From Phyllostachys edulis (Eukaryota > Streptophyta > Magnoliopsida > Poales > Poaceae), in NCBI GenBank assembly GCA_036346405.1, contig CM070561.1:30908215-30972214 (forward strand): DNA of 64,000 bases. Direction: 5' to 3'. Each line of letters begins with the position of its first letter. The stretch's first letter is position 1. Both the position numbers and the translations under genes were made by a program. Below the pieces are notes generated by a model. The model saw nothing but the letters and a program-made list of their open reading frames with translations. It searched no databases and had not been told where the DNA came from. This document shows positions 1 to 9,883 of this stretch, in pieces.

Positions 1-2
1 TG

Positions 3-379
3 TAGGCGAAGTCTTGGACGCGAGGCCACCGAGCCGAGGCATAGCCTTCGAGGCGGGCGGCGCGTCGAAGTGAAGCCTAAGTAGGCGAAGTCTTGGACGC
101 GAGGCCGCCGAGCCGAGGCATAGCCTTCGAGGCGGGCGGTGCGTCGAAGTGAAGCCTAAGTAGGCGAAGTCTTGGACGCGAGGCCGCCGAGCCGAGGCAT
201 AGCCTTCGAGGCCGGCGGTGCGTCGAAGTGAAGCCTAAGTAGGCGAAGTCTTGGACGCGAGGCCGCCGAGCTGAGGCATAGCCTTCGAGGCCGGCGGTGC
301 GTCGAAGTGAAGCCTAAGTAGGCGAAGTCTTGGACGCGAGGCCGCCGAGCCGAGGCATAGCCTTCGAGGCCGGCGGTGC
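3..379. repeat. 79-bp tandem repeat, nearly five copies
   Basis: Units begin at 3, 82, 161, 240 and 319, each with TAGGCGAAGTCTTGGACGCG, an exact 79-bp period. The last copy breaks off near 379. Copies differ by only a few substitutions, so the array expanded recently. It is GC-rich and lies in the leader of the minus-strand LTR element. A 79-bp period does not keep a reading frame, which argues against a coding role. The array may continue left of the window. Confidence 0.95.
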
Positions 380-769
380 GTTAGAGAGAAGCTCGTGTAG
401 GTGAAGTTGTCCTCCTCTTGCTCCGCGGCTTGATGATAGTTATCGAAGTAGAACTCCTCAGGATCGCCGCAGTTCGAGCTAGAAACATTGCAGTGACAGG
501 TAGATAACACGAGCGTCTCTGCGGGAAAGAAAGAATGATCAACACTTATTTCTTGTAGCAAGATAACATTTGTTTGACATGAGCATTGATCGAAGTGTTG
601 CCGAGGGACTAGTAGAGTCCCATCACTTTCGATACTAAGATCTCTGAGGTAATGGCCTTATGCGAGCATGATGGTCCTTGATCAATATTCGAGCCAAGTC
701 GACGGTAGATGATTCGAGCTATGAGACTGCGTCATGGACATATCAGAGGGGTGGCCACGAAGCTAAGTC

Positions 770-1190
770 GTGGGGCACTGAATGACCCACAGGGGTGGTA
801 GCCCCCCAGTGGACTTGGAGGCACTCATGAGGCTAACTCATGTGTAACTTGAAGGTGTGCCCACAACACTAAGTCACAGGCACATCGGATGGGAGCCCGC
901 AAGGCTAAGTCGTGGGGCACCGAATGGCCACTAAAGGTTGTAGCCCCTAGTGGACTTGGAGGTGCCCATGAGGCTGACTCATGGGCACCTTAGACGTGTG
1001 CCCCTAACAGTAAGTTACGGGCACATCCGTGCCATCCACGAGGCTAAGTCGTGGGGCACTGAATGGCCACTAGGGGTGGTAGCCCCCCAGTGGACTTGGA
1101 GGTGCCCATGAGGCTAACTCATGAGCACCTTGGACGTGTGCCCCTGACAGCAAGTCACGGGCACACCAGTGGCGCCCACGAGGCTAAGTC
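770..1190. repeat. ~140-bp tandem repeat, three copies
   Basis: Units at 770-911, 912-1050 and 1051-1190 each start GTGGGGCAC and end AAGGCTAAGTC or AGGCTAAGTC. They diverge by substitutions and small indels, so this array is older than the 79-bp one. Inside each unit are short palindromes around ATGAGGCTAACTCATG. Positions 380-769 between the arrays hold leader sequence in which I recognise nothing. Confidence 0.9.
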
Positions 1191-1397
1191 GTGGGGCATC
1201 GAACTATGAGGGCAATGAAGCCCTTTCACCCTGTAGGTGGGTTTTTTGTGGTGATCGGGAATGCATGAGAATGGTTAACTCTTGCGAAGCAATGGAGCTA
1301 TGCCTGTGGGGACCCGGAGGTCGTTCAGCGCGTGGCCTAGAGTCTAAAGAGGACGAGTCCTCAGCACATCCATCAACTTGGTACTGGACCAAAGTTG

Positions 1398-1647
1398 TCG
1401 CTCATGCCCTAGGTCTAGTAGGACACGAGCCGCCATGGTGGAGGCGACGGACGCCCAAGCCACCATGGACTTTTACAAGGGGAGACCGCGGAGATCGTAC
1501 ACCCTACGCACCACGAGGGTGGTCGCTCATGCCCTAGGGCCAGTAGGACACGAACCGCCATGGTGGAGGCGACGGACGCCCAAGCCACTATGGACTTTTG
1601 TTAGGGGAGACCGCGGAGGTCGTACGCCCTACGCACCACAGGGGTGA
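1398..1647. repeat. 125-bp direct duplication
   Basis: Two copies, 1398-1522 and 1523-1647, both begin TCGCTCATGCCCTAGG and are about 93 percent alike by eye. This is the third separate tandem repeat in the leader of the same element. 1648-2088 is leader sequence without a recognised feature. Confidence 0.9.
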
Positions 1648-2088
1648 AATCCCTTGGAGGGAAAGTGTCTTGAGAGCCCATACGAGATTTATATGTCGGG
1701 ACTGTCCCCTAACAATGGCGCTGCTAGGGAGCGAGCCTCGTAGCGAGCCTTCATCGCTCGTGCCGCATGGACGTCATGTGTCCCGGGGGTGATGGTTGGC
1801 CCCAGAATCCTTAGCCTTCTGGCTGCGAGGGTGCCTTGAACTGCTCGCCCTTGGTTGGGCCTCGCATCGACCCGCACAAGGGAGGAGGACGCGCATGGGA
1901 ACCCCAGGGCATGTAGGATGTTACCATCCCGAGATGGATGGCCCTGATCTCTGACAAGAGTGCTCGGCTGGGGCTCCTTCAAAGAGCGGATGGGTCATCC
2001 GCGAGATCTTGCCTTCAGGAGCCGGAGGAGGTTTCGTGGACTTAGAGTATTTTTGGTAGGAGACATAGCCTTTCATCGATTAGCTACG

Positions 2089-2107
2089 TCCCCACGGTCG
2101 GCGCCAA
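2089..2107 (-). other. Primer-binding site of the Tat-like element
   Basis: The minus strand reads TTGGCGCCGACCGTGGGGA directly after the LTR end. Position and sequence fit the tRNA-primed start of minus-strand cDNA synthesis in plant gypsy elements. It fixes the element's strand. Confidence 0.7.
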
Positions 2108-2529
2108 TGTTGTAGGTGTAAAACCAAACACGAGTGAGGGGTGGGCGTCGGTAGTCCTAACGGACCCTCGTCCACGAGTAAGAAATGACACGAGGATTTA
2201 TCTGAGTTCGGGGTCCGAGAGGACCGCCCTACTCTGTCGGTGAGCCAGCGGGGTTACCTCGGAGAGGGAGCCCCGAGGCTCACCAGTTTGAACATAATTC
2301 TTTATTGCTCAAGAGAGCCATCCTTTTGAAAGGAGGGATACATGGGGTATTTATAGGCTCCCAAGCCTGTACAAATGACGGGAATACCCCTTGGGGGGAT
2401 AGTTACACTATGAGTACAAGCAAGGGGTATCACAGTCTTTTATGAGCACAATAGCATTTCTCGGATCTGTAGGCGTGTCTCCAGCAAAGGGGGTCCCCAG
2501 ATTAAGGAGGGATGAATTATTCCTCCAAC
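2108..2529 (-). repeat. 5' LTR of the Tat-like element (422 bp)
   Basis: On the minus strand it starts TGTTGGAGGAATAATTC and ends CTACAACA, so it has the TG...CA ends of an LTR. It is followed by a primer-binding site and preceded by disrupted integrase sequence. It contains a good TATA box. The base flanking the start (2530-2534, ATATA) is the predicted 5-bp target duplication; its partner is outside the window. Confidence 0.8.
2344..2357 (-). promoter_or_regulatory. TATA box in the Tat-like LTR
   Basis: The minus strand reads CCTATAAATACCCC about 175 bp from the LTR start, a canonical plant TATA context and the usual place for the U3/R boundary promoter. Confidence 0.6.
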
Positions 2530-2980
2530 AATATATTATACCAATATTCCGCTTGAGATAGCCAATAAGACCATCTTTTTGGATTGGCGTGAACAATGCA
2601 ACGCAAATATGTTTCTATGCACTGATTTAACCTTTTTTTTTGCACATCTGTTTGTGGATGGTAAGTTGAGCTCATGTAGAGTTTTGTACCAATCAATTTA
2701 AAGAGTTCTTGCCACAGGGTACTTGTGAAAATGCAGTCACAATCAGATATAATGACCTGAGGTAGACCATGTAACTTGTATATGTGGTTGACAAATACCT
2801 GAGCAACTGTCATAGTAGTGAAAGGATGCTTGAGAGGCATAAAATGTTCATATTTTGAGAACTTCTCAATAATCACTAGAATGGTATATATCAAACTTAT
2901 GAGAATTGGGCAATCCTTCTATAAAGTCTAAGCTAATAGTATGCCAGTCTTGAGGAGGTATTGGTACTGGTAAATGTTGT
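2530..2980 (-). pseudogene. Ty3/gypsy integrase fragment, split and frameshifted
   Basis: The minus strand encodes the integrase catalytic core that joins retroelement cDNA to host DNA. Visible landmarks in order are DFIEGLP (before a frameshift near 2892), ILVIIEKFSKY, LPQVIISD with the second catalytic Asp, and STYHPQTDVQ. Reading stops at 2530 just after the AEYWYN motif, where the LTR at 2529 begins. The catalytic Glu region and the C-terminus are missing. Upstream (2981-2985) it meets unrelated copia sequence. The frameshift and both truncations make it dead. Sequence style is that of a non-chromovirus or old chromovirus pol; I cannot name the family. Confidence 0.85.
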
Positions 2981-2984
2981 AGCG

Positions 2985-4032
2985 ACCCTAGAATTTTGAC
3001 ATGTTCTCCGTTTGCTTGCTGTCAGACTTCACATTTCTGTTAATTTTTAGGGGCAACTATGCTTTACATTGTTTATAGTTTGTATGCCTTCAAGTTGTAT
3101 ATTATATCTTGCTCATATTGTGCCTAGTACTATGTTTATGCTTGATCTTATGCCTTATTGCTTATTCTATGGATCAATGCTATTTGTGACATGATTTCAC
3201 GTCTTCCCAATTCTATTATCCTTGTGTTGGTTTGGTTGTCATCAATCACCAAAAATAGGGAGATTGTAAGCATCTAGGCTCCTAATTCGTTGATTATGTG
3301 GTTTTGGTGATTAATGACTCATAAATCATTAAGACTAACTTTGGCTTGGGTGTAATGAAGATAAGTTAGGTCATGATGATGGATATAGGTTGTTCTTGGA
3401 CTTTTATGGATCCCTATGTGTGAAAATGATGGAAAAACATGTTTTTCATGAAGATTAAGGACCTTGTGGCTAGAAATGGTCTAAGGAGTCGAGTGTGGAT
3501 CATTTTAGTTGAGAGGTTTTTTTGCTTTTGCTTTGGCCGTACTATTAAGGGGGGTTTGAGCCTAGTAGCTTGAGCTTGGTTAAGTCCGTAACTAGTTGTG
3601 GTGCACACTAGGTATTTCTAGCTTAGTTATAGTTAGAGTCACAAGGTCATGTTTTGGCTGCGAGGATTTCAAAGTTTGGATGAAAAATCAACTAAGTCAG
3701 AAAACTCAATGGAGGCGGATTATCCGGGTCAGTCGTACCATTTGTCCAGAGAGGGTGTTATTTGTTTTTCTGGAAATTTACATAGAGACTGATAATCTGG
3801 GTCAACCCATACCATTGGGGTGTACCATTAGTCTAGAGATGGAGTTTTTGGTGCCTATGGAATTTTACACGGAGGCGTATTATGCAGGTTAAGACGTACT
3901 ATCTGTCTAGAGAGTTTTTTAGATAATTTAAGAGGCGGATGATACGGCACGAGGCGTATCTTTGGTCCACAAGGGTTCATTTTGAGTGAAGCATTGATGT
4001 AGATGATTTGGGTCAAGGCATACCATTGACCC
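2985..4032 (+). mobile_element. 3' end and partial LTR of a SIRE-type Ty1/copia element
   Basis: 2985-3246 is AT-rich spacer without coding sequence. A polypurine tract (CCAAAAATAGGGAGAT, about 3249-3264) is followed at 3265 by TGTAAGCATCTAGG, the characteristic LTR start of grass SIRE/Maximus elements. The LTR runs to about 4032 and contains repeated short blocks around GGCGGAT and TACCATT, typical of these LTRs. It is cut off without an LTR end where CACTA transposase sequence starts. No reverse transcriptase or integrase of this element remains. Confidence 0.7.
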
Positions 4033-5028
4033 ATACCCGTTCGAGAGGTACATGGGAATTCTCAAGTCCTACGTACGGAATCGATCTCGACAGAAGGGCA
4101 GCATCATCGAAGGTTATGCAACTGAAGAGGTCATTGAGTTCTGCGTTGACTACATGGCTCAGGTGGAACCAATAGACGTGCTTCTATCTCGTCACGAGGG
4201 CAGACTGGAGGGTATTGGGACCATCGGAAGGAAAGCAATCACTCCCGATCTGGATACGTATGCACAAGCCCATTTCACGGTCTTGCAACACATGACTCAA
4301 GTGTCCTCATACATCGACGAGCACAAAGACATGGTACGCCAACAGAATCCAGCCGGTCGGAGGTTTGGATCACGAGAGAGCACAATCGTCAGTTCAACGA
4401 ATGGTTAAAGGTGCGATTCACTGGGAGATCATCAAGTGATGATACGTTGCTATGGTTGGCAAAAGGGCCAAAATTTACAATTGTGACATGGAATGGATAC
4501 GACATAAATGGGTACACATTTTATACGACAGCCCAGGATAGGAAGAGCTCAGTCTAGAACAGCGGTGTCCGCATAGATGCGTTTCACGAGTAGTTCAATA
4601 CCACCGGGCCACGTGAGTTGAACTCCTACTATGGGTTCGTAGAGGAGATTTGGGAGCTCGACTACGTACTTTTCAAGATCCCCTTGTTTCGATGCCATTG
4701 GGTTAAACTTCTGCAGGGTGTGAAGGTCGATAAGTACAACGTCACTACTATGGACCTCAAACATGTTGGATACAAGGACGAACCATTCATACTCGCTAAG
4801 CAAGTTATTCAAGTTTTTTATGCAACGAACCCGGCAAATAAGAACCGTCATGTAGTTCTTCATGGAAAAAGAAGGATTGTCGGAGTTGAGAATGTCGTGG
4901 ATGAGGAAGAGTACAATCAATTTGACGAGTTGCCTCCTTTCAGAGATGGCATCAGGCTCGAGGAAGAACCTAGTAAGGAAGCTAGCTATATGCGCGTCAA
5001 TTATGATGAAGGGCTATATTTTAATTAA
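4033..5028 (+). pseudogene. CACTA transposase (TNP2) C-terminal half
   Basis: Translation starts abruptly at PFERYM then LKSYVRNRSRQKGSI and GYATEEVIEFC, the DUF4218-type region of plant TNP2. A frame change occurs by 4406. The next frame gives WLAKGP and WNGYDINGYTFYT, then stops at 4554 and about 4590. From 4618 an open stretch carries the DUF4216 region: IWELDY, VPLFRC-like PLFRCHWVK, VDKYNVTTMDL, GYKDEPFILA, HGKRRIVGVENVVDE and DELPPFRDG, ending at a natural stop at 5026-5028. The catalytic N-terminal half is missing. The 3' flank 5029-5344 is AT-rich and shows nothing recognisable. Confidence 0.88.
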
Positions 5029-5344
5029 GAATTTATTCCATTGTAATTTATTCCATAACATGAGACATGTTCTGTGTTTTCTACTCTTGGTCATTATTTC
5101 ACTGTCAATGTGGACTTGCCATGTGTTATAGACTTGTAATCTCTTATTTTGATGTCATTGTGGAATTGTCATGTGTTAATGTGTTATGGACTTGTCATCT
5201 CTGATTTTGCTATCAATGTGGACTTCATTGTAATGTGGAATAGTAATATTATGCACTTGTACAACCTATTTGTCTCATGTCCTAATATGTCAAATATAAT
5301 GGACTTAATGTCTCCTTGCTCTTGTATGACTTATAAAGGTTCAT

Positions 5345-5384
5345 GTCATGTACCAATACTCCAGTAGTATCATCATCGCCCATC
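5345..5384. repeat. Left arm of a 40-bp inverted repeat
   Basis: This 40-nt segment just downstream of the TNP2 remnant reappears as its reverse complement at 6098-6137 with a single mismatch. The arms enclose 713 bp, including a fold-back hairpin and a 37-bp minisatellite. Confidence 0.92.
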
Positions 5385-5462
5385 TCTGAACTTTTTTTTA
5401 ATTTCACCCCGTGCTAGCCGAAAAACATAGTAGCTATAGAATGAAGTTTCACATAGTAGCAT

Positions 5463-5677
5463 ATCACAGACGGTTCTATTATGGAACCATCTATGATAAG
5501 TAATCACAGACGATTCCATACTAGGACCTTCTGTGATATGGTCGCATATCACAGACGACTCTATAATAGAACCGCCTAGAACCGTCTGTGATATGCGACT
5601 GTATCACAGACGGTTCTAGTATGGAACCGTCTGTGATTACTTATCACAGACGGTTCCATAACAGAACCATCTGTGAT
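5463..5677. repeat. Fold-back hairpin of CACTA subterminal repeats
   Basis: Arms 5463-5573 and 5578-5677 are reverse complements of each other along about 100 bp, with a four-base loop region and roughly 85-90 percent pairing by eye. Each arm is built from the subterminal motif ATCACAGACGGTTC and its complement GAACCGTCTGTGAT, the same motif that fills the CACTA ends at 11880-12218 and 14275-14668. To the right CTTTGTTAGTAG (5681-5692) resembles a decayed CACTA terminus. Most likely a miniature CACTA derivative or a head-to-head joint of two ends. Confidence 0.85.
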
Positions 5678-5829
5678 ATCCTTTGTTAGTAGGGAACCAC
5701 TAGGGTTTGCGCCCTTATTCTCATCATTTGCCTGTTCGACTGCACACCCAGAGCCACTCTCGCCCGTTCCCCTCCCCACCCGAGCACCGCCGCCACCCGA
5801 AGCCTCCTCCATGCCGGAGCCATGCCTCC

Positions 5830-6051
5830 CTCGCGCCGCCGGCTCTAGCTCCTCCTTCGGTCCTCCCTCACGCCGCCGGCTCCAGTGCCTCCTTTTGTTC
5901 TCACTCGCGCCGCCGACTCGAGCTCCTCCTCCTGTCCTCCCTCGCGTCGCCGACTCCAGCTGCTCCTCCAGTCCTCCCTCGTGCTACTAGCTCCAGTGCC
6001 TCCTCCGGTCCTCCCTCACGCCGCCAACTCTAGTACCCCCTCCAGTTAAGA
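5830..6051. repeat. 37-bp minisatellite, six copies
   Basis: Copies begin at 5830, 5867, 5904, 5941, 5978 and 6015, an exact 37-bp period, with consensus start CTCGCGCCGCCG. The region is GC-rich and resembles the 5' untranslated leader of a grass gene (it begins with CTAGGGTTTGCG at 5700). Because 37 is not a multiple of three, the proline-rich frames that run through it are not conserved protein. Confidence 0.92.
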
Positions 6052-6097
6052 TCTTCATTCTTCATTCTCCCTCTTATCTTCTTGTCTTCTTTTTGCT

Positions 6098-6137
6098 GAT
6101 GGGCGGTGATGATACTACTGGAGTATTGGTACATGAC
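6098..6137. repeat. Right arm of the 40-bp inverted repeat
   Basis: Reverse complement of 5345-5384 with one mismatch (39 of 40 paired). Confidence 0.92.
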
Positions 6138-7225
6138 TAGTATGTAGATGCTTGCTTTTCTACTCTATGATGATGTTTGCCATATACTGAAATTAACTTG
6201 ATAAATAGTTCTTATTTTGAGCTCTATTGTGTTCTTGCTACTGTCTCTTGATCTAAAGTCAATCTGTTGCTCTAAGTATAACTAGTTGTTCTGCTTTGGT
6301 TATATTAATATCTACCAATCCAGTTTGAGTATTCTTCTGCTAGCCATTCGGCTTTGCTGCTAGACTTTTGATTTTGCTTTCAGTATATATACTAGAGATT
6401 GTCAAGTTCTGTTGGTAATGTAGATTTCAGTTTGTGATACTTGTGATCTCTTGTTTGACTGAAATAGAGTTCGTGTACTATTACCTTTGATCTTTTGATA
6501 GTTTAGTAAAGTTTTGTTTAGAGCTCAAAATTTGGAACTATATTATCATGATTAAACTAATGAAGAGTAGGCAAAAGGGTTGAGATGGCAAAGATTAATT
6601 CCTTTCCAACTCGCCTTCTGAGAGCACTCCATAACTTCAATTATCTGAGGTTTATGATGATTTCTTTCATATACATGTGGTATATGTTACCTAGCAGATG
6701 TTAACATGTGTACCTTTTCTGTTTTCAATTTTCTTTACTTTGTATTCTATATTTAAGTTCAATGGGTAACTTCTATTTGTTTATATAGTTAATATGTTTA
6801 CAAGGCAATTTTCGTTTATTGGTTGGGTAACTTCTATAATTGAGTTTGCTAGAGATGGGAAGAAAAGATATATTCTTTAGACAGTCCTAAAACTCCTTAG
6901 CCTTAGTACATACTTGATACATATGTGTTGGATATATTGGAGACTTCCTTGAGTAGTACGTACTATATATGCTTTTATTTGTTGTGAATGTATTGTCTAT
7001 TGATGTGAGTGTATCCTTTGATACTATTTTAGTAATAGATACTATTTGTTTATATAGTTAATTGGTTGGGTAACTTCTTCTTTTTTGTATAAAATATGTT
7101 TCCAAGGGAAATTATCCTTGAAAATACTTAGTGGATATCAACTTGCAATCCATTTTATTTAAACTCTCAGCGTTGTGAATTCTGAAATTTTAGTTCATTG
7201 CGTATGTAAATTATATAGATAGCAA
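6138..7225 (+). other. AT-rich stretch, likely 5' intron of the TNP1-like gene
   Basis: This T-rich kilobase has no frame of note. It lies between a GC-rich leader-like block (5700-6060) and the first recognisable TNP1-like codons, and ends with GATAG at 7219-7223, a possible splice acceptor. Long first introns of this composition are common in grass genes and CACTA genes; the intron call is inference. Confidence 0.35.
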
Positions 7226-7367
7226 GTAAGCGAGATGACGTCCGCACTGTCTTCGCTGCCATCATCGACGTCGCCGAATGCGTCTAGATCTCCTAGGAAA
7301 GTGGTACGTAAGCGAGATGGCAGAGGAATATCGAAATTGCCTACGGGCCAAATGACCATCACAGAGG
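7226..7367 (+). pseudogene. TNP1-like CACTA gene, N-terminal exon part
   Basis: The + frame reads a Ser/Pro-rich start followed by VRKRDGRGISKLPTGQMTITE. The GRGISKLPTGQMTITE motif marks the start of the conserved part of TNP1-like (Transposase_24) proteins of grass CACTA elements. The exon is cut after GAGG at 7367 by an LTR insertion and resumes after 9888. The protein is thought to bind subterminal repeats and assist TNP2. Confidence 0.7.
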
Positions 7368-9883
7368 TGTAATACCTCAAATTCCAATTAGAGAGAATAT
7401 TATTCAAGAGAGGGAAATTTATTCAATATCGAATGCAACAAAGTTTAGAGATGAAAATAAGTTCAAAATTCAGATTTTTGAGAGAGTTTTGGGTCGCCAA
7501 CCCATAGTCGCGGGGGAAAGAGTCGGCCTTAGAGGCCCATGGCCCATGGAAAGCTGGTAGCCCACTTGAAGGCAATGAAGGGGGGATCAAGCCACAAACC
7601 CTAGCTGCTACAGTATTCCCATATTCTTATAGTGCCGCCGCCTTTCTACAGTAAGATGCCAATGCACAAATAGCACGCCTTGGCCGCCGTCATTGCTATC
7701 TCTGGTGTTTCCCCTGCAGATTGGCCGGCCATAAGGAAGAGGAAGGAAGGGGGAGAAGGAAGAGGATGGAGAGCTTCTTCGTGAGTTTATGTTCAGCGTC
7801 TTCCTGAGGTTCTACAAGGGTAACAATGGATTTCCCTCGCTGTTTGATTTAGATTAGATGCGATTTCGATTAGGTTTATTGGATCGAATTGCTGATAATA
7901 GTAGATTAGTTCTGTACAGAATATTGTGCGGCCGTTTTTATGTTCTTAGAAGCCGAATTTGAGATTTCTATCTCCTAGAGATATATGGGAATTGTTCTTA
8001 GCTTTCCGTAGCCGCCAAGAACATTCAATTCCAATTTACGGTTCAAAAGATATGGTAGATGCTTTCCTGCTGTCCTGAATTCCTGATGTGAATTAACTGT
8101 CAATTTGTATATTAAGTTATGATTAAGTTAAGGGCAGTTTCATGGTTTCCACCCAACTAGGTTGTTGTAGAATTTTTGTTAAACTTTCCATATTGATAAA
8201 GCACACTCAATTTGGATTTGTAGAACAAAAGATATGACTATTTCTCTACTGCTGTGTGGTTCTGTTAGACAGATTAGATGTTCGACTTTCATTTGATTGT
8301 TAGCCTAGGTTTTTGGCCGAATTTGAAGATTCCGCCAACTAGACTTTTGTGGGGGATATCGTTATCTTTCCACAGGATCTGAGAACACTCTGTTTTGAGT
8401 TTCAGAGAAAGAGTTGTGTTGCATTTAGTACCGCTGTCCAGTTTACCGTCCCGCTAGACTGTCGGTTTAATTGGATAGATCGACTATGTGAACCTTGGGT
8501 TTAGGATGTTGCGACTAAGCATTTCGAGTAGTGTCCTTTTCACGTTGTTACTTATTTAAGTAATTAATTTGTGTAGAAGAAGGGAATTCGAGATTAGTAG
8601 CTTCGTCCTTGCTTCCTAACGCGTCGTAGTTCGAAAGGCAAGTACAATTGATTTGTCTTGTTTGTTGTTTGTTCTACTTGATTGATGAATATGGAAAGGG
8701 TAATTTCGGTATTCCTTGTTTCTCTTCATAGTTGATATACCATGATTCTTCAATAATAAGACTACGTTCATTATATTCATTCGTTCTTTCGTTCCTGTTC
8801 AACCATGGGAGTGGGTAGTGAAGTCCCATAATTCTAATATGGGCAAGTACCTTGTGATTCTTAGTGTTGGTGAATGCTGAGTGCTTGTTGTTCATACTGT
8901 TATTTCTATGATCTAAGAGTAGATTCAATGCTTCATGTTCTTTTCGCATTCGTTAATCCATGTTTAATGAGATGATGTCTTTCATTATTCATAATTCATT
9001 CCATTCATTCATTGTTCATGTTTCGTCTACAGGAGTGGAATGTAAAGACCCATCAATTCCAGTATGGGCACGTAAGACCCACCATTCTAATGTGGGCAGA
9101 TTTGGATCCCCGTATGAAACGTTCTTTATACGGGCCTTTCCTCGTATTTTGTTAAATGCGGGCCTAAGTGAACACCGACGAGTGTGTCACTGGCTATACC
9201 GGTATAAGCAGAAGTGGAGTTCATGCATTTCATTCATTTATATGATTTCTGATATTCTAAAATGTGACTACCAGGTCCTTGTTCGTTCCTTCTACATTCG
9301 AAATCTATTATGTGATGATATGTTATTGTTCGTTCCTTCTACATTCGAATTCTATTATGTGATGATATGTCCTTACTCGTTCATTCTAATATGTTCCTAT
9401 TCTGTATGGTTCATTTTGTGCTGTTGTACTTGCTGAGTCGTGAACTCATTCTTGCCATGTTTACTTGTTTTAGGTAAACATTAAAGACGGCATGCTTGGG
9501 AGGGAATAGTCATGAACCATTCATTCACTTCACATTATCTACTTGTTAATTAGATGAATTTGTTATTACCTTTTCATTCGATAATCTTTGGATTGTAATA
9601 CATGGAGGTTGATGGTTGATGTTAACATTCCTTAAGATATGATTGAATTAGTAACTGCCTATGATCTTCGTATAATCTTTTGATAGTTTATCATAATTGA
9701 TTCAATATGATTGGATGATAGAGCTTGATATGTTGTTGAATTCTAATTCAATTCTTACATTCATTCTATTAGAGGTTGATCTTTTTATGTCATTAGTCGA
9801 AAGATTGTTGAAATTATTCCGTACTGTGTTGGATGTTAGTCTTTTAGGTAATATATTGGCTTCCGCATAGCCAGGGTGTTACA
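7368..9883 (+). mobile_element. Single (solo) LTR, 2516 bp, inserted in the TNP1-like gene
   Basis: It starts TGTAATACCTCAAATTCC and ends GGTGTTACA, and has no internal retroelement genes. Its ends and several internal blocks (AGGAAGAGGAAGGA, GCTGAGTCGTG) match the LTR at 33701-39993, so both belong to one family. The expected 5-bp duplications sit at AGAGG (7363-7367) and GTTGG (9884-9888) and have diverged. Removing the LTR plus one 5-bp copy keeps the host reading frame, so the boundaries are probably exact. Short frames inside (8674-8949, 8960-9436) look like chance. Confidence 0.8.

Larger units (their letters stand above)
1..2529 (-). mobile_element. 5' part of a Tat-like Ty3/gypsy LTR element
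   Basis: Read on the minus strand this is an LTR (2529 to 2108), a primer-binding site immediately inside it, then about 2.1 kb of leader with no recognisable gag. The leader carries three unrelated tandem repeats (140, 125 and 79 bp periods). The primer-site sequence TTGGCGCCGACCGTGGGGA is of the kind used by the Tat lineage of plant gypsy elements, many of which are large and repeat-bearing. The rest of the element lies left of the window. The right end abuts a gypsy integrase fragment, so the element inserted into older retrotransposon DNA. Short open frames here (235-561, 1169-1537) show no homology and are probably chance. It could be a non-autonomous derivative; I infer this from the lack of gag. 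Confidence 0.75.

Noticed and set aside
3..379. CRISPR-like regular array
   Set aside because: Units are contiguous 79-bp repeats without unique spacers, in a plant retroelement.
1169..1982. Frames on both strands in the Tat-like leader
   Set aside because: They overlap 125-bp and 140-bp repeats and share no known retroelement domain.
5673..6033. Two proline/serine-rich frames
   Set aside because: They run through a 37-bp repeat that does not keep frame.
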